A stretch of 64,000 nucleotides of DNA from Phoma sp. XZ068 (taxonomy: Eukaryota; Ascomycota; Dothideomycetes; Pleosporales; Didymellaceae), in NCBI GenBank assembly GCA_004835665.1, contig RBKR01000010.1, positions 1,550,001-1,614,000 on the forward strand, read 5' to 3'. Position 1 is the first letter of the stretch, and every line of letters starts with the position of its first letter. A model generated the notes under the pieces. The model did not search any database. It was not told the origin of the DNA and saw only the letters and a program-made list of their open reading frames with translations. Position numbers and translations under genes: made by a program. This document shows, one piece after another, positions 1-10,517 of the stretch.

Positions 1-402
1 GCGAGACGATCTAGGAGTTTGGAGCGTCTCGACGGCTGTCGATCGTATCAACGTTGTTCAAACAGACTATCTACACGTCTTTCTGTCATCGTTTTGTACT
101 GCAATCCCTTTGCATGCATGATCCCAAGATTCTATAAGCCTGATATAGGGGAAAAAACCAGATCAAGAGGTCATTACGCACGACGCCTAGGAAACCCTAG
201 GCGACAGGGTCAGTCGATATGCACATTTGCGTCGATCAAGTGCTATCTTTCAAGGCACGAAGCAACCCATTGAACCAGCAAGAAAGGACAGCACCCTCTT
301 TGCCAACGCATATCATATCGCAATAGTGGGTATTCACAAGGTTATGCAGCTACAGTCCTATCATGCTGCCATCCCAATCAACCATGAATATGTACGGACG
401 GT

Positions 403-669
403 ATGGAGATACCTTTCCCCATAAAAAGGGTTCCTTATAGCGATGAGATGGGAGCCAAGAACGTCAAGCAGAAGGTTGTCTACGCGAAGATCACCATGGA
501 ATTCGAGACTTACAAAGACGGTTCTTGCCCAGGAGTCAAGGTGTTATAGAACACGGTCGGCAGCAAAGGATGTCTCATAAACCATGAAGTACGCATCTAC
601 GTTCGCGACGACCTTCCGACTATTGCTGAAGACATTGACGCCGCTGCGCTGGCAGCTTACACTGCCTAG
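403..669 (+). pseudogene. degenerate hypothetical coding fragment
   Basis: From the ATG at 403 a frame runs about 55 codons to a TAG near 568, then stays open in the same frame for about 33 more codons to a TAG near 667. The peptide has balanced composition, including the stretches VVYAKITMEFETYKDG and VRIYVRDDLPTIAEDIDAAA, and reads like a real protein broken by one nonsense codon. I do not recognise the family. A spliced gene is possible but no clear intron is seen. The rest of 1-1232 shows no supported gene. Confidence 0.3.
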
Positions 670-1232
670 CGCTCTTTACAATTGCCGTTTCTTTCGACAT
701 GAGAACCTAGCGACAGCCTGCAATCAATGCGCCCACGAATGCACAGCTTACAAAACCTGTCTAGGGCACTTAAGGAAAGGCCTCCTCAAGCACGATCACT
801 TTGCGGAAGCTCAATCGAGCACTAAACTAATCCATGAGATCTCCACCGGATCAGTACAATGCAGTCGCTGAACGTGTCACAAAACTGGCTTTCTAAAACG
901 TCAACAATGCACGCCTCTTGTAGAAGAGCAAAATCGTTTCCGTGTGTTGGTACGTCGTGGTTCGTTACCCTAGCTCACACGCAAGAGTATAATGGCTTGG
1001 AGCAGAGGATCTTCAAGTAATACAAACTGCAGCGTCTATGAGTGCTCAAGGTATTTTGTGGTCTTCAGGTCCATTAGTATCGCATCAGTGGAGCAACAAG
1101 GTTTTTCAAACACTATGCATCAACAAGGAATCGCTTGCGAATATCCCGCTTTAGACTCTAACTCCCGACTTTCGTCTACACCGCTTCCAGTCAACTAGCC
1201 CAATTCGAAGGGCGATTCAAAAATGGGACACG

Positions 1233-2275
1233 TTAGTGGGCAGGCTGACCCTTCCCCTCCTCTTCATCGTGATGGGATATCTGGAAAGCTACTCTGTCCG
1301 CTTCTCTTGAGCCAAGTTCATGTTGCAAAGCTCGGAGGAATACAAAGCCTTGCCCGTTCCAGGGGCTTCGCAATCGCTTCCATCCCCAGAAGGCAGGGCT
1401 ATCCATGCTGAAATATATTCTCTCTAATCTTTGGAACGCTGGTGCCTGTCTAATGGCATGGAGAGTAAATGATAGTTGCAGAGCCTCCGCGTCATCGTCC
1501 TCGTCACCACAAATCTGATGACGGACCGCCGCCCGATTAAACCGCAGGTTCCGCCACCTACAACCCCAATTTTTCTCGAATCTCGGATCCGACTGATGAC
1601 TGAAAGCAGTCAAGTTGGTCAACCTTGCAAGGACATGGTGAAAGATCTCTATCACATCAATCATCTGCTGTAGTTGCAGACGATCGTTCTTGATGGACGG
1701 GTCTTGTCAAAGTATACTCTGGCGTGCAAGATTGCAGAGACTCCGTGATCTTCTGGACTTGGTTCTCTCGTTGCTTCCGCTCCGCTTCGTATTCCTCATA
1801 AAACGCATCCTTCTTGTAAAATGTGACAGCCAACCAGTCTGAGTGTGTCAGAAGGCCTGAGTCGTCCCTCAGGAATCACTTGTATGAGGTAGATGAGCGA
1901 ACCTGCCGCGAGGGCGGCCAGGCAGATCGAGTGCTCACCTCCATTTGCTGGGCTTGCCAAAATCTCAAAGACCCATAGTCTTTTGAAACACTAGATTCTT
2001 CACGCACAGCGAAAGCGCTGGGTGGCCAGCGACTTTCTCCAGCGCATCACAGCCATTCTTGATGAGCTGAAATTGTCTTGAAGAGGTATGGGTTTATAAG
2101 GTCGTTCAAGTGTTTGCAAGACAGCCGAAGTTTTCTCCATGCATGTTTGCTATATGATCTCTTCCGTTTCTCGCCGGATGCGATCGATGGGGGAGGCGAA
2201 GGAACATGCGGAATCCAGGAAAATACGGGATCGTGGTGAGCGTCTAACGATGGTGAAAGTAGTTGAATCGTCTCT
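1233..2275 (-). pseudogene. decayed F-box-like protein gene interrupted by copia element
   Basis: On the minus strand, directly downstream of the copia LTR, the frame contains KLRLSCKHLNDLINPYLFKT, the typical end of a fungal F-box followed by its linker. After a frame change it continues with DALEKVAGHPALSLCVKNLV, a motif common in Dothideomycete F-box-like proteins. A third segment (1233-1664) adds 143 codons of the same style. Stops and frame changes separate the pieces, so the gene is broken. The copia element sits at the N-terminal side, so the beginning of the F-box should lie beyond 6939, but I could not identify it there. F-box proteins normally link substrates to SCF ubiquitin ligases; no specific target can be inferred. 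Confidence 0.55.
2271..2275. repeat. target site duplication of copia element (left)
   Basis: The bases TCTCT lie directly before the left LTR and recur directly after the right LTR at 6939-6943. A perfect 5-bp duplication is the expected signature of Ty1/copia integration. Confidence 0.95.
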
Positions 2276-2477
2276 TGTCGCACTGTAGGTGTTAACTGAA
2301 CAGTGAAAATGATTGGGATATGAGGCACAAAATTAAGATGGTTTTTGTGATTGTATTTTTGTGTACGACAATGTGTGTCGTCTGTCTTCAAGAGATGGCA
2401 CCATTCTCTGAGTCTTTTATGAAGACATCACGTGGAGTGCTAAGCGAACTACTGCCCTTGGCCAATGGCGTGCGACA
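2276..2477 (-). repeat. 3' LTR of copia element
   Basis: A 202-bp repeat with TG...CA ends and short inverted termini (TGTCGCAC/GTGCGACA). It matches 6737-6938 in the same orientation and 23015-23216 in the opposite orientation. The open frames inside it are shared by all copies and are LTR sequence, not genes. Confidence 0.95.
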
Positions 2478-2490
2478 CACCCCCCCAGAT
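2478..2490 (-). promoter_or_regulatory. polypurine tract of copia element
   Basis: Immediately inside the 3' LTR the element strand reads ATCTGGGGGGGTG and then the LTR. A purine run abutting the 3' LTR is the usual priming site for plus-strand DNA synthesis. Confidence 0.8.
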
Positions 2491-2491
2491 T

Positions 2492-3142
2492 TCACTCCGT
2501 ATCAGATGAAGTCTGGATATCTGTGCTGTATTCCATATCCACGTAACCAGGATTTACCTGTGCTGATATGTCAACCAGATCCAATTGCTTCATGAATTGC
2601 GAGTGCTTTTCTGTTGAGAGTGGTTTGGTAAAACCATCCGCCGGCATGCTAGTTGTTGGTACCCACTGTACCTTTATTTTGCCTTCTTGATGGATCTGTC
2701 TAAGCCAGAGATTGTGTATGTCGACATGTTTAAGTTTTGACGTCAGTTGTGGTCGTTCCTTCTGGATCAGGCCTACCGTTTGTTGATTATCACAGAGTAT
2801 GCTGGGCAGGTGTTCTGGGTCAAATTCAATGTTGGCGAATAGCCGATATAGGGCAATTGTCTCCCTCGCTGTATGAGACAGCGATAAAAGCTCAGCTTCA
2901 GTTGTTGACGTGGTTACAGTCTTCTGTTTGGAGGACTGCCACATGATCGGTCCATTAAACAACCTCATCAGGTAACCCTGCGTGGATTTTCGAGTCTCTG
3001 TATCATCCGCGAACGACGCATCGCTCGACACCAACAGCACTTCATCATCTTTCTCTACATCCAGGGCGTTGTTGGCCGCAGGGTCTGAGAACTCGATGGC
3101 ATAGTACTTTGTGGTCTGTAGATAGGAGTACTCGATTTGCAT
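2492..3142 (-). pseudogene. copia RNase H segment, frameshifted from pol
   Basis: A 216-codon frame carries the copia RNase H: the acidic residues fall in VSSDASFADD, TTEAELLSLS and LCDNQQTVG, followed by the end motif PADGFTKPL. In an intact element this is continuous with the reverse transcriptase frame ending at 3182. Here two frame changes in about 90 bp (roughly 3140-3200) separate them; the bridging residues are visible in a third frame (SQLGQFTLNPSPEHLRYANR). The apparent start methionine lies inside a conserved region and is not a true start. Confidence 0.85.
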
Positions 3143-3181
3143 ACCGCAGGTGCTCTGGCGATGGGTTTAGTGTGAACTGAC

Positions 3182-6154
3182 CTAACTGGCTGGCTGCAAA
3201 GGAGATATCTGGCCTTGTGACGCCGGATAGAGAATTGATCCTACCTTTTCTTGCATCTCCATGGTCTGTTGGTTAGTGGCCTGTCCTTCATAAGGTAAGG
3301 GGTGGTATGACGAAGGCAGAGGTGTTGCAATCGGCTTCGTCTCATCAATCCCGAACTTGACGCAGATTTTGTCGATGTAACCGTCCTGGCAGATCCAGAG
3401 CTTTTTTGCTTTGAGGTCTCTTCGGATTCGGATGTTAAGGAAAGATGATGCTTCTCCGAGATCCTTGATGTCGTACTTGTTTTGTACGGCTTCTTTGAAT
3501 TGCTGCAATTGTTGGTGCTTGTTTTGTGGTGCAATGATGAGCATGTCGTCCACGAAGAGAAAGAGAACCAGCTTGGTTTCTTTGTTGACCATAATGCATG
3601 GTTCTTCTGGACATGATTGAAAACCGAGTCGTTGTAGAAACGATACAAGTTCATTGTACCAGAGCTTTGGCGACTTGCGCAGACCGTACAGTGCCTTGAG
3701 CAATCTCCACACCTTTCCTGGTCGACCGTACCCTGGTGGGCATGTTGTGTAGATCTCTTCGTCCATGTCGGCATTGATAAACGCGTTCTTGAAGTCGATT
3801 TGGTGACAGATAAGCCCATAGGCACAGACAATGGCCATAAGTATGCGGAAGCTTCGATAGGCGCCGGTGGCCGCATAAATGTCTTCGCCCGTGTGGTGTT
3901 GAAGATCACCTCGTGCACAGATTCGTGCCTTGTGCTTGTCTAGGTATCCTCCTTGGTCGAACTTGTACGTAAAGACCCATTTGAGTGGTAGGACCTGCTT
4001 GTCTACAGGATGATCTACAAGCTCGAACGCTCCCTTTTCTTCGAGTGATTTGATTTCTCGATCTGCTGCCTTTTTAAATCCTTCCCTTTCTGGATGCCGT
4101 TTAAGCTGATACCAGGATTCAGGAGGTGGCGGTAGATCCTTTCGATGCGTTTTCATGGTTCTTGCTTGTGCGAACGCATGTGCAACCTGTTCTCCGACCT
4201 TCGCTCGTTCGAGGCGTAACGCGTGAGCCTGCAGTCGAGCTCTCTTGTGGACCCGGTCGGGTGTGAGAGTCAGGTTGAATGTGTCGATTGCATCGTGTCC
4301 TCTCTTCGAGATTTTGATAGCTCTGCCAGATGATGATCGAAGATTCTCGAGTGCTAAAGCTTCTGTGCCTCTTTCGGTTCTTGTGATAGACACTGGACTT
4401 GGAGGAGGTTGAGCAACTGATGCTTGTGTCCGAGCCTCAGCTGTTCCTGTTGGCTGTAGTGAGCCCTCAGGTGTTGGGAGAGGTAGATGAAGCGTTTCAG
4501 TGTTCTGCTGTGTTGCGTCCTCCATGATCAGCAGTGGGTCTATGTCTTCCTCATCAAGGTCGATCTCATTTATGATGATCGAAAGAGCTTGTCTTGACTC
4601 TGGGACTGTTGTGTCAAAATCTGGGTTGTACTTGACCTTTTCGTCGATCTGCACATCCCTGGATATAACCACGCGGTTAAGGTGGGGAATCCAGACCTTG
4701 TAGATGTTTGTGGCTTCTAAGCCGACGAGCCAACCCTTGATTGCCTTCTCTTGTAGCTTCGCTTTCCTGGGACGGTATTTCTTGTTCTTGATTAAGACGT
4801 AGGAGAGCGAACCAATGGTTCTGAATTGAGATAGGTTCGGTTTGCGACTGTGAACCATTTCGTATGGTGTTTGCCATTGTTTTCGTTGAATTGGAATGCG
4901 ATTGAGAAGTCGGGTGGCGTGAGCAACGATGTAAGGCCAGAGCTTCTGAGGGAGGTTACCCTGTATCCGAAGCTTGCGGGCGATGGTCATGATCACCCCC
5001 CCAGAACGTTCGGCAGAGCTGTTCTGATCTGGAGTGTCAGGTGGAGATGGGTTGTGAGTGATCCCTCTTTTTGCGACCAGAGCTTTCCAGGCCTCTCCAA
5101 GCCCTTTTTCGCCGTCAGATTGGATGTATCGGGTAGTAAAGCCCCAGTTATCGTTGGTCATGGTAAAGAACTCTTGTGTAATTGAGATGAGAATCTCTTG
5201 AGATTTGGTCGGAAGGTTAAAGGAGATGTGGTAGCCGCAGTAGCTGCAATAGAAATGAGCCACCCATGAGTCAGCATTGAATGCTTCCTCCATGTCGATC
5301 AGATCCAAGTGAACCTTCTCGAATGGATAGGTTCCTTTCCAAATCGGTATGTGTGATATTGTATTGTGTGCTTGCGCCAATTGGCATTGTTCGCAGAGTT
5401 CCGTATTGCGTTGGAAGTCGCGGGTATCAAGAGCTACACCTTGGACTGCTTCTGGCATGTGTTCCAGGGCTTCTTTTCGGATATGGCCTAGTCTTGCATG
5501 CCAAATATCCATCGAAGCTATTGCGACTGGAGGTTTACGTGCCTTGGTGGCCATGGCAAAGGACCGTTCTGCAGACCCTTGTGTTTCGGCATTTATAATC
5601 GCATCCTTGATATGTGGTTCGACAACACGGAATGCGCCATGTTTTGTCAGTTTAAAGGCGTTCGATCCATCCGAGTACTCCATCCAGCATGTTCTAGTAT
5701 TGAAGAATAGGCCCTGTTGCTCAAGAGCATGTGCATTGATCAGGTTCCAGTGGAATCCAGGGACATATGCGACGTTGTGCAGGTGCAATAGGTTTGGACC
5801 TGACGGAGTGTGGATATGGACTGCGACCTCACCAGTGCCTGCAACATAGGTTTCGGAGTCGCCAAATTGGATGGTTTCGTTGTACAACGGGTTGTAATTT
5901 ATGAACCGTGATAGGTCGTTACAGACATGGGTGTCTGCACAGTTATCGAGTCGGAAATAGCCATCGAACTCGTTTGATGTTGCAGTGTTGAAAGCAAATC
6001 GGACGGTACTGTATGCCGCTTTCGATATTTGTGACTGGGTAGTGTTCGAAGCCACTTGATTGTTCGATTTACTGTTGGGTTGATTTGAAGCTCTTTTGGG
6101 CCAGAAGTTTGGTAAAGCGATGCCCAGCTTCTTGAAGCATCTTTCGATGTTCAT
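3182..6154 (-). CDS. copia pol polyprotein: protease, integrase, reverse transcriptase (truncated by frameshift)
   Basis: This 990-codon frame encodes most of pol. The protease-like motif LDNCADTHV is at about residues 69-77. A GAG-pre-integrase HHCC finger follows (H220, H225, C255, C258). The integrase core has D285, D348 and E383, with 34 residues between the last two. The reverse transcriptase carries KARICARGD, the motif ALYGLRKSPKLWYNEL and the catalytic FVDD at about 867-870. The frame loses register just after VGSILYPA, before RNase H. The frame is open upstream of its first ATG, so the true polyprotein start may lie further 5'. A proper gag with a CCHC knuckle is not recognisable. 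Confidence 0.92.
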   Translation of the reverse strand: MNIERCFKKLGIALPNFWPKRASNQPNSKSNNQVASNTTQSQISKAAYSTVRFAFNTATSNEFDGYFRLDNCADTHVCNDLSRFINYNPLYNETIQFGDSETYVAGTGEVAVHIHTPSGPNLLHLHNVAYVPGFHWNLINAHALEQQGLFFNTRTCWMEYSDGSNAFKLTKHGAFRVVEPHIKDAIINAETQGSAERSFAMATKARKPPVAIASMDIWHARLGHIRKEALEHMPEAVQGVALDTRDFQRNTELCEQCQLAQAHNTISHIPIWKGTYPFEKVHLDLIDMEEAFNADSWVAHFYCSYCGYHISFNLPTKSQEILISITQEFFTMTNDNWGFTTRYIQSDGEKGLGEAWKALVAKRGITHNPSPPDTPDQNSSAERSGGVIMTIARKLRIQGNLPQKLWPYIVAHATRLLNRIPIQRKQWQTPYEMVHSRKPNLSQFRTIGSLSYVLIKNKKYRPRKAKLQEKAIKGWLVGLEATNIYKVWIPHLNRVVISRDVQIDEKVKYNPDFDTTVPESRQALSIIINEIDLDEEDIDPLLIMEDATQQNTETLHLPLPTPEGSLQPTGTAEARTQASVAQPPPSPVSITRTERGTEALALENLRSSSGRAIKISKRGHDAIDTFNLTLTPDRVHKRARLQAHALRLERAKVGEQVAHAFAQARTMKTHRKDLPPPPESWYQLKRHPEREGFKKAADREIKSLEEKGAFELVDHPVDKQVLPLKWVFTYKFDQGGYLDKHKARICARGDLQHHTGEDIYAATGAYRSFRILMAIVCAYGLICHQIDFKNAFINADMDEEIYTTCPPGYGRPGKVWRLLKALYGLRKSPKLWYNELVSFLQRLGFQSCPEEPCIMVNKETKLVLFLFVDDMLIIAPQNKHQQLQQFKEAVQNKYDIKDLGEASSFLNIRIRRDLKAKKLWICQDGYIDKICVKFGIDETKPIATPLPSSYHPLPYEGQATNQQTMEMQEKVGSILYPASQGQISPLQPAS

Positions 6155-6712
6155 ACGTAGACGTCTGTTGCCGTTGACGGAGGTGATGATTTTTGATTGG
6201 ATTTGGATTTTTCCCTTAGCAAGGAGGGGGATGGGCTCTATCCTTTCGACCTAGTGCTCTCAGAATCATGTTGGCCATCTGTCTGGTCTTGGTCGGGGCT
6301 CTCGGAAAGCCACGTTTCGAGTATACAAGATGCTGAGAAAAGGATGAGGCAAAGAGGATTGGATCCGAAGCATCCGTATGGCTGGATACGGTTGCTGACG
6401 CGTTCTGTACATGGCATCATCGGATGTTGAGGATCGATCGGTCCGAATTGATTGTTCCGCCGTCTGTGGTAGGTCAGCTTCTACTTAATGAAGACAATTC
6501 TGAAGCTTAGGTGTTTTAGGAGTCTTTTAGGTCCATTTCATTGCTTTAATTTCATGTTGGTTCCTCTGAGGAGAACTTGGGTTAAACAGTCTCCGTGGAG
6601 ACGGTCGAGTTGATCATTCCCCGAGGTGTTCGAGTTAAAGAGAGCTCATCATAATAGAGACGATTGAAGAGGAAGAGGATCTTAAAAGAGTTGAGTTATT
6701 GCTCAATAGCAT

Positions 6713-6736
6713 TGGAAGAGTCTCCGGGCTCATAAC
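6713..6736 (-). promoter_or_regulatory. primer-binding site matching the 5' half of initiator tRNA-Met
   Basis: The plus strand ends CCGGGCTCATAAC exactly at the 5' LTR boundary. That is the anticodon stem-loop of initiator tRNA-Met (CAT anticodon), so the element RNA is complementary to a tRNA fragment ending in the anticodon loop. Drosophila copia is known to use such a half-tRNA primer. The upstream TGGAAG also fits the D-stem side of fungal initiator tRNA-Met. It is not a tRNA gene, because the 3' half is absent. Confidence 0.75.
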
Positions 6737-6938
6737 TGTCGCACTGTAGGTGTTAACTGAACAGTGAAAATGATTGGGATATGAGGCACAAAATTAAGAT
6801 GGTTTTTGTGATTGTATTTTTGTGTACGACAATGTGTGTCGTCTGTCTTCAAGAGATGGCACCATTCTCTGAGTCTTTTATGAAGACATCACGTGGAGTG
6901 CTAAGCGAACTACTGCCCTTGGCCAATGGCGTGCGACA
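6737..6938 (-). repeat. 5' LTR of copia element
   Basis: A 202-bp copy of the LTR at 2276-2477, same orientation, followed by the TCTCT target duplication at 6939-6943. It should carry the element promoter, but I see no unambiguous TATA box. Confidence 0.95.
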
Positions 6939-6943
6939 TCTCT

Positions 6944-8530
6944 TCACAGAGCCACGCAGCTATAGGCATGACGCTATAACAGGTGGGAGGTTGGAGAGAA
7001 CACGATGCGCAATGCTGCTGGGCGTTGTTGACTTTCGTGGGGCTTACAAGGTTGCTTGGGCAATTTGGCGGGTTTCACGCTTGGACCCGCCCCAGCGGCA
7101 CGATGCCAAGCCAACCTGTTCGTTCCACTAGCCCGTCTGTCCGATCACCAGAAGACCATACGCGAAGCTTTCATCAATAGAGACCATGTTGTCAATCCCA
7201 AACATGTGTGTGTTCTATTATGACCATGCACCCTGAGGGTATGCGGCGTTACCATGCGCTAGCTATCTACATCCTCCCGGCTCCTTGCTTTTTCCATTTC
7301 AAGAGCCAACCATGAGTCCTGTTCGTCCCTTGTCTCACACCATGCTTGACCAAGGAAAGGAAAAGAGAGTGATGCAATACTATAAACAAGAGAAAGCCGG
7401 ATGGAAGGCGTGCCCAGGCTTGGTCTCAGCACCTCGTTTCCGCAGGACTGTCCTGCGTCGTGCGCTTCTTCATCGTCCGCGCAGTCACCGAGGCTTCGTC
7501 ACGCCAGGCTCGCCAGTAGTCTGTTCATCTCGTAGGTGATGGCATCCTCACTTCGCTCGATGGATTCTTCTTCTGCGCTGGCTGTGTCTTGTCTGCTCGT
7601 CCGCAGCCTTCCTGTATCCTTCGCAAACTCGGTCGTAGCTCTGACCGCATCCATGTTGGCCTTCCACTGCTTCATCGGACCGTCGACGTTCTGCCACCTT
7701 CCTTCCTGTTCGAGTAGCGTCCACGACAACCCTATGGCCGGTGCGGGTCGGCCATTCTCCCCACTAGCGGTGGCGACCCAAAGTACTACAACACGGAAGC
7801 TACATACAATATCCATATGTAGCCGTGTTTGTGTACCCTGCCTGTGCTTTCTTGTAACGCGTTCGACTCGCCGCTTTGCACAATCAAAGACGTCATTTTC
7901 TAGAGCTGACCCGAGTAAACTAGATGCTACAATCTATGGCAACTAATGTGCAGTATGCCTCTACAGCACGAAAATAAAGTCTTCATTTACGCTGTTATTC
8001 ATAACCTCTGGCTGCCGTTCATTCCAAGTATGGAGCGACGACTTTGTGTCGGAATGCCGAGGGCTAAGAACTCGTTCTCGCAGCTGGCCGCATTCCTCCA
8101 TCGACAAGGTTGTCCTTGGTAGATGGCCTTCAACTTCCTAGGTGAAAGCCAGGTTGGCCATGATGGCCAGTGTGTGGATGGTTGTCTAAAGTAGACTGCC
8201 GATAATGTAGCCAGATCTAGAGGCGGCTGGGCGTGGCAAGGGGTGATTGCACATTGCGACTCTGGGTCCTGGTAATGCATGAGTGTTGGAGGTGAATCCA
8301 AAGAGGTTCAGGGCCTACATCAGAAGTTCACAGCCCCGTAAGATATGTGAAATAGCTTGTGCTCGCATGAAGCGTAGTCAGGTCGGATCTCGGTAAATGC
8401 TTCTCTTTGTATGTCTGTGGTCCATGAACAAGCATAGTGAATATCGTTCTTACAGTACGGTTCCACCTTCAGGTGATACCCAGTCACCCAATCTAACGAA
8501 TAGTCAATGGGCGAGGCAGCGAGGGGATGT
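6944..8530. other. intergenic region without a supported gene
   Basis: Only short frames are present. The least noise-like is 7499-7816 on the minus strand (105 codons, hydrophilic, Glu/Arg-rich second half), which could be the end of a decayed gene, but no family is recognised and no introns connect it to anything. No terminal repeats or RNA genes were seen. Confidence 0.4.
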
Positions 8531-10291
8531 CTATGTGAATTCCCGGCGACACGGATATGACCTGCACCAAGTGTCGAAGCTCCAGAGATTGACGTACTCC
8601 TTCCATTGTGTAAAATTTTCAAACTGCGGGGCCTTCCACCCGATTTGAGTTTTGCAAAAGTGCTCCAAAGCCGTTCCGTGCAAGTTGGCATTCAGCTTGC
8701 AAAACGACGTTTGAAGAGACTTTGCTGTAGCCGCGCCCCACTGAACTTGTATCTTTACTGCGAACCTGTTCTCCCGGTCGCTGGCAAAAATGGAATAGAA
8801 TATTCGGTTCTGTGGGCCTTCGCAGTCCAGTGATTCGAATGAACGCCCAAAGTGGAAGCTTGGTCTACGGGTAATGAGGTGACCTTGCCCAATAGGTGGG
8901 TACAGACTCGAGAGAAAAAATCCTACCTCGTTGACTGATGCAAGCGAAATTGAAATTCTCGGTCTATGATTAAGGATTTTCGATCCTCGAGGCCGAAGAT
9001 GGATGCGACGCAACAGACCATGATCAACACCGATATCGATAGTTCTGAGTGGTGTTACAGCGCTGTCTTGTAGATATATCATCCTGAGATGGGGCCCTCG
9101 AGATCCTCGCTTCTTTCGGTGTGGGTAGAAAGAGCGGATCGGTGGACAGCCACCAGCTCTGTGGAAGATGAGCGCATTCCCGTTCCCACTCTGCCTTAAC
9201 ACAATTGCGATACCTACTTGGTTCCCCTCGTTGTGTTGCCCTGCGTATTCTTCGATGACGCCTAGCCAAACTTTATTTCGATTATCGACGAGAAGCATGA
9301 GGAGCTCGATGTGCAAACCGTGCCCGGTCATGGTGGTATGGGTGCGTGGCGTTCGCCGCACGTGCCGATAGTTACCTCTGGGATATCCAAGAAACGCAGT
9401 GACCGACCTCGCAAGAACTGGTGCCTTTGTTTCGTTCTTAACAACCTTCCACGACAGATCGTATCCCCAAGCGAGGATACTGATATCCTCAGAGTTACTG
9501 AGCACGGCTTCCTGGAGCCGTACGAAGGCCTTATCGCCCTCTCCATATAATAGCGGCATGTTGACGCCCAGCAGACCTAGCAAGCAATATGCCATATCTT
9601 CCACACGTGTAGTGACTCTTGTAGCCGCCCATGAGAATTTGCAAGCTGCAGAGACCGAAGACAGCGAAATCTCCCGATCTAACACTCGACCGGATATACT
9701 CGTGATTCCTGATAGTAGTCCAACATATCTGTTCCGCTCGGCAACCCAAGGCCGGGTACCAGTCGCCATGTTTTCGCCGGACATGACACTTGAGGTCATC
9801 TTTCCTCCGCTGATATTTTGATCTATATCTGAGTGGAAGACAGGCTTCCAGTCGGAAGCAAAGAAAACAATGCGTCTTGGAGCGAGTAGCTCCTGCAGAG
9901 TCCATCCACGAGTGAACCACCGACTCATTTGGAAGGCGGACCTGCTTTCGAACGGATCTTGTCCCGATGGCACATCCTCCAGATAGACATAACAAACCCG
10001 AGATGCCTCGTACCACCGATACATGGAGTTGATTGCCTCTGAAAGCTCGGCGCTGCTCGATTTCTCGATGCAGCATGTATCGACCCATAACCAGGCTAAT
10101 CCTTCGCTCGCTGCCCGCTGACAGCATCCTTCGATCTTGACATACCCTCGCTTCTGACGATGACCTTCTTTGGTCAGATCATTGAAGGTAACCTCCTCTT
10201 TGCCCCAAGTGTGCGAAAGAATTGCGTAAGGCGGAATTGCGTCGCAGTGGAATTCCTCCAACTCTCGCGAGTCGACATTTAGAAGCCTCAT
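8531..10291 (-). CDS. HET-domain (heterokaryon incompatibility) protein
   Basis: A single 586-codon frame starts MRLLNVDSRELEEF, the usual start of HET proteins. All HET blocks are present: AILSHTWG (about residues 25-32), the conserved WLWVDTCCIEK (about 67-77), the Ser-Glu-Ala-Ile-Asn segment before MYRWYEASRVCYVYL, and SRWFTRGWTLQELLAPR. A second conserved stretch, EDMAYCLLGLLGVNMPLLYGEG, follows. The C-terminal 300 residues have no NACHT or WD40 motif. HET domains trigger cell death during non-self recognition in filamentous ascomycetes; the trigger for this one cannot be inferred. The frame is uninterrupted, so the gene looks functional, in contrast to the two other HET loci in the window. 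Confidence 0.9.
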   Translation of the reverse strand: MRLLNVDSRELEEFHCDAIPPYAILSHTWGKEEVTFNDLTKEGHRQKRGYVKIEGCCQRAASEGLAWLWVDTCCIEKSSSAELSEAINSMYRWYEASRVCYVYLEDVPSGQDPFESRSAFQMSRWFTRGWTLQELLAPRRIVFFASDWKPVFHSDIDQNISGGKMTSSVMSGENMATGTRPWVAERNRYVGLLSGITSISGRVLDREISLSSVSAACKFSWAATRVTTRVEDMAYCLLGLLGVNMPLLYGEGDKAFVRLQEAVLSNSEDISILAWGYDLSWKVVKNETKAPVLARSVTAFLGYPRGNYRHVRRTPRTHTTMTGHGLHIELLMLLVDNRNKVWLGVIEEYAGQHNEGNQVGIAIVLRQSGNGNALIFHRAGGCPPIRSFYPHRKKRGSRGPHLRMIYLQDSAVTPLRTIDIGVDHGLLRRIHLRPRGSKILNHRPRISISLASVNEVGFFLSSLYPPIGQGHLITRRPSFHFGRSFESLDCEGPQNRIFYSIFASDRENRFAVKIQVQWGAATAKSLQTSFCKLNANLHGTALEHFCKTQIGWKAPQFENFTQWKEYVNLWSFDTWCRSYPCRREFT

Positions 10292-10517
10292 GGTCTACGT
10301 CAGGCTGAGCTCCGCAGAACAGCTTTGCCCGGCATGTCGTAGCCAAGGATGGTTCGAGATCAGCGAAGATATGGGTGTCGCATGGATGGCCAGGCAAAAG
10401 CAAAAACAGTCTGTTGTGAAAGTGAAAAGTAACAAAGAGCGATTGAGGTTGGGCCCGGGCAATTGCTCCTGCGGTGCGACTGAACTGAAGCCCCGCCAAG
10501 CGCCACATCACATTGTA

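Larger units (their letters stand above)
2276..6938 (-). mobile_element. full-length Ty1/copia LTR retrotransposon
   Basis: The element is 4663 bp, bounded by two 202-bp LTRs that begin TGTCGCAC and end GTGCGACA, and flanked by a TCTCT duplication. It is read on the minus strand, so 6737-6938 is the 5' LTR. Domain order in pol is protease, HHCC zinc finger, integrase, reverse transcriptase, RNase H; integrase before reverse transcriptase defines the copia superfamily. A primer-binding site adjoins the 5' LTR and a G-run polypurine tract adjoins the 3' LTR. The LTRs look identical by eye, which points to recent insertion. Pol nevertheless carries frameshifts near 3140-3200, and only about 580 bp remain between the 5' LTR and the pol frame, with no recognisable gag, so this copy is probably not autonomous. 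Confidence 0.95.

Noticed and set aside
3241..3918. 225-codon minus-strand frame
   Set aside because: Shadow of copia pol in another frame; low-complexity Thr/Ser composition.
6726..6736. Possible tRNA-Met gene
   Set aside because: Only the 5' half to the anticodon loop is present and it abuts an LTR, so it is a primer-binding site.
6781..7131. Plus-strand frame with a hydrophobic start (also at 2320-2595)
   Set aside because: It begins inside the copia LTR and is identical in both LTRs; it runs into unrelated flanks, so it is LTR sequence and not a secreted protein gene.
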